Assembly: GCA_014860585.1 (NCBI GenBank)
Contig: JACZJL010000098.1
Span: forward strand, 36,559-100,558
Direction of reading: 5' to 3'
Length of the DNA stretch: 64,000 bases
Source of the DNA: Bacteroidales bacterium
GTDB taxonomy: Bacteria > Bacteroidota > Bacteroidia > Bacteroidales > 4484-276
Positions 62,463 to 64,000 of this stretch are shown in pieces (position 1 is the first letter of the stretch; each line of letters starts with the position of its first letter). Under the pieces are notes generated by a model. It did no database searches. It saw only the letters and a program-made list of their open reading frames with translations, and was not told the DNA's origin. Position numbers and translations under genes: made by a program.

Positions 62463-63740
62463 ATGAAATCTAAAAAACTTGTTTTCTTGCTAATACCAAT
62501 AGCCGCTTTCATCACTATTTTAATGCTAACTTCATTTAATAGCGGCACTGATGTGAAAGCTACCAACAACACTCCCGGAACTGTAGTTTTTACTGCTACC
62601 ACTTTGCCAGCAGGCGGTAATTATGCACCAAAGCATGTACTGGCCATTTGGGTAGAAAAAGACGGTGTTTTCGTGAAAACCCGCAAAGCGATGGCCAACC
62701 AGCGAAAGCAGTATTTGTACAAATGGGCTGCATCGAGCAATTACAATGTTACTGACGCCATTACCGGTGCTACATTACCCCAGCATCAAACCCATACCGT
62801 GCAATGGAATTGTACTGACCTCAGTGGAAATGTTATGCCTGATGGAAATTACACTGTGATTATTGAGTTCACCGACAAACATGCCCAGGGACCCTGGTAT
62901 GCAGTAACCTTCAATAAAGGTACGGAACCTGTTTCAATTACACCTCCTAACCAGCAGTACATCATCAACATGCAACTGACTTATACACCGGAGATCACTG
63001 TTACTGCAGACTTCAGTGCCAATATAACCCAGGCTTGTCCACAACAGGAAATTGTTTTTACCGATAATTCCACCGGAGCAACATCGTGGTCGTGGAATTT
63101 TGGAGCTGGGAGCGTGCCTCCAACTGCGAATACACAAGGTCCTCATACGGTTACTTATTCAAATTCAGGATTAAAAACAGTTTCCTTAACAATTAATGGA
63201 GGAACCACTGTTACCAAAGATGGCTATATCCTGATTCATCCGGCGCCTGAGGCTAATTTTTCTTTTCAGGTAAACAGCCCCGATGTTCAGTTTACCAATT
63301 CCTCTCTAAATGCATCATCTTACTTATGGGATTTTGGTGATGGCAATACAAGTACAGCTACTAATCCTTCACACACTTACATCGAAAACGGCCAATACCA
63401 GGTAAGTCTCACTGCAAGTAATGTAAATTGTGGTAGTGATGTTCATACTGAATTGGTTGTAATAACTACAGTAGGTATTAATGAAGTTGTTTCGGGATCC
63501 ATAACTGCGTTCCCAAACCCTTCAGCCGGTGCGTTTTATCTTACTTCAGACGAAACTATTGACAACACAAAAGTCAGCCTGTACGATATCAGGGGGAAAT
63601 TGGTTTTTTCAGATTTTCAGATCAATCTGCAATCAGGCGAAATTTATCAGATTGGTGATCATCTGCTTAAGCCCGGCGTTTATTTGTTGAATGTATCTGC
63701 AGGTGATCTGCAATACAAAAAAAAGCTGATTGTGAATTAG
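62463..63740 (+). CDS. T9SS-secreted DUF2271/PKD-domain protein
   Basis: 425 residues: signal peptide (about 1-24), a DUF2271 domain (about 35-175; YAPKHVLAIWVEKDGVFVKT, MPDGNYTVIIEFTDKHAQ), two PKD domains (WSWNFGAGSVPPTANTQGPH and LWDFGDGNTSTATNPSHTY), and a type A sorting domain (TAFPNPSAGAFYLTSDE; PGVYLLNVSAGD; KKLIVN). DUF2271 proteins are periplasmic and often linked to flavin or redox systems. It is the only gene of its transcript. Confidence 0.88.
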   Translation: MKSKKLVFLLIPIAAFITILMLTSFNSGTDVKATNNTPGTVVFTATTLPAGGNYAPKHVLAIWVEKDGVFVKTRKAMANQRKQYLYKWAASSNYNVTDAITGATLPQHQTHTVQWNCTDLSGNVMPDGNYTVIIEFTDKHAQGPWYAVTFNKGTEPVSITPPNQQYIINMQLTYTPEITVTADFSANITQACPQQEIVFTDNSTGATSWSWNFGAGSVPPTANTQGPHTVTYSNSGLKTVSLTINGGTTVTKDGYILIHPAPEANFSFQVNSPDVQFTNSSLNASSYLWDFGDGNTSTATNPSHTYIENGQYQVSLTASNVNCGSDVHTELVVITTVGINEVVSGSITAFPNPSAGAFYLTSDETIDNTKVSLYDIRGKLVFSDFQINLQSGEIYQIGDHLLKPGVYLLNVSAGDLQYKKKLIVN

Positions 63741-63790
63741 GCGCTTTGGCTGTCCCCATAGGGTTTTGTATGTTCCAGGAAAAATAGTTA

Positions 63791-63893
63791 CTCTGCGGTT
63801 CTTTGCGCCTTCTTTGCGGAACTCTGCGGTAAAAAAAAGGTTAAACCGCAGAGAACCGCAGAGTTTTTCTCTGAGCCAGAGAAATAAAGTTTC
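63791..63893. repeat. Dispersed palindromic repeat, copy C
   Basis: CTCTGCGGTTCTTTGCGCCT matches copies A and B. Here the palindrome is clearest: CTCTGCGGT, eight A residues, then GGTTAAACCGCAGAG and ACCGCAGAG, ending CTCTGAGCCAGAG. Located 26 kb from the other copies. Confidence 0.85.
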
Positions 63894-63932
63894 TTTGTAA
63901 CAGAATCCAAACCTAATCGTCTTGAAATCTAA

Positions 63933-64000
63933 ATGACGGCAAAAGAGTTTTGCAATCGGGTTTTACCTTTACAGGACAAGCTTTACAGGCTTTCCCGTCG
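63933..64000 (+). CDS. Partial ECF-type RNA polymerase sigma factor (N-terminus)
   Basis: Starts at ATG 63933 and is cut by the window edge after 22 codons: MTAKEFCNRVLPLQDKLYRL then SR. This is the usual opening of Bacteroidota ECF sigma factors (an xFNxxVLPLKDKLYR pattern in region 2). Too short to confirm. Confidence 0.6.
   Translation, partial: MTAKEFCNRVLPLQDKLYRLSR

Noticed and set aside
63913..63998. Minus-strand tail of a Cys-containing protein at the right edge
   Set aside because: The frame is only 28 codons and overlaps a plus-strand start that matches ECF sigma factors better.

Overview
The window looks like a chromosomal piece of a Bacteroidota genome, probably Bacteroidales-like and from an anaerobic or microaerobic habitat. 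The evidence is: several proteins with type IX secretion (T9SS) C-terminal sorting domains; family types typical of the phylum (DUF4270, DUF5777, GT5-only glycogen synthase, HMA-AraC regulators); at least sixteen matches to the Bacteroidota -7 promoter element TAnnTTTG just upstream of genes; and weak Shine-Dalgarno signals. No phage, plasmid, CRISPR or intact transposase gene was seen.

Layout. 1-4.6 kb: a sugar kinase (cut by the window edge), a sugar-1-phosphate nucleotidyltransferase and a sodium:solute symporter, divergent from an LD-carboxypeptidase and a YraN gene; this looks like sugar or cell-wall salvage. 4.6-20 kb: housekeeping genes (YitT, MsrB-MsrA, pth-L25-prs, tRNA-Leu, M20 peptidase, GAPDH, arfB, acyl-CoA synthetase, an acidic Cys-rich unknown, kynureninase, SGNH lipoprotein, RtcB), then a hairpin-rich spacer and tRNA-Phe. 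20-27.7 kb: coaX, outer-membrane protein, TPR protein, LptC-like, CNNM/CorC and PpiD-like genes in one direction. 27.7-37 kb: glmS, DUF4270, GT5 protein, a DAK2-DegV fusion, FtsX-type permease, LpxL-like acyltransferase and upp. 37-37.7 kb: a spacer with two copies of a dispersed palindromic repeat; the third copy lies at 63.8 kb.

37.7-40.4 kb is an arsenic operon (arsR, arsC, arsM, acr3). It converges on a tightly packed seven-gene unit (48.1 to 40.4 kb, minus strand) encoding a T9SS cargo, a PqqD-like protein, an ATP-grasp ligase, a PLP decarboxylase, a urea-transporter/M23-peptidase fusion, a TPR/beta-barrel protein and a TPR protein. I do not recognise this unit as a described pathway; it is the best candidate here for an undescribed system.

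48.2-61 kb is rich in respiration-linked genes: a pentaheme cytochrome, a membrane acyltransferase, an HMA-AraC regulator, a repeat-built T9SS protein, a Crp/Fnr regulator and then a seven-gene run. That run holds five c-type cytochromes, one cytochrome b and one DUF5777 beta-barrel, with about 22 heme motifs. A perfect FNR-type box (TTGAT-N4-ATCAA) lies between the regulator and the run, suggesting oxygen- or NO-linked control. The composition suggests a quinol-to-cell-surface electron route. The window ends with a membrane protein of unknown function, a DUF2271/PKD/T9SS protein and the first codons of an ECF sigma factor.

Gene identities come from motif reading and family knowledge without database searches. 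Promoter, terminator and operator calls are pattern matches only.
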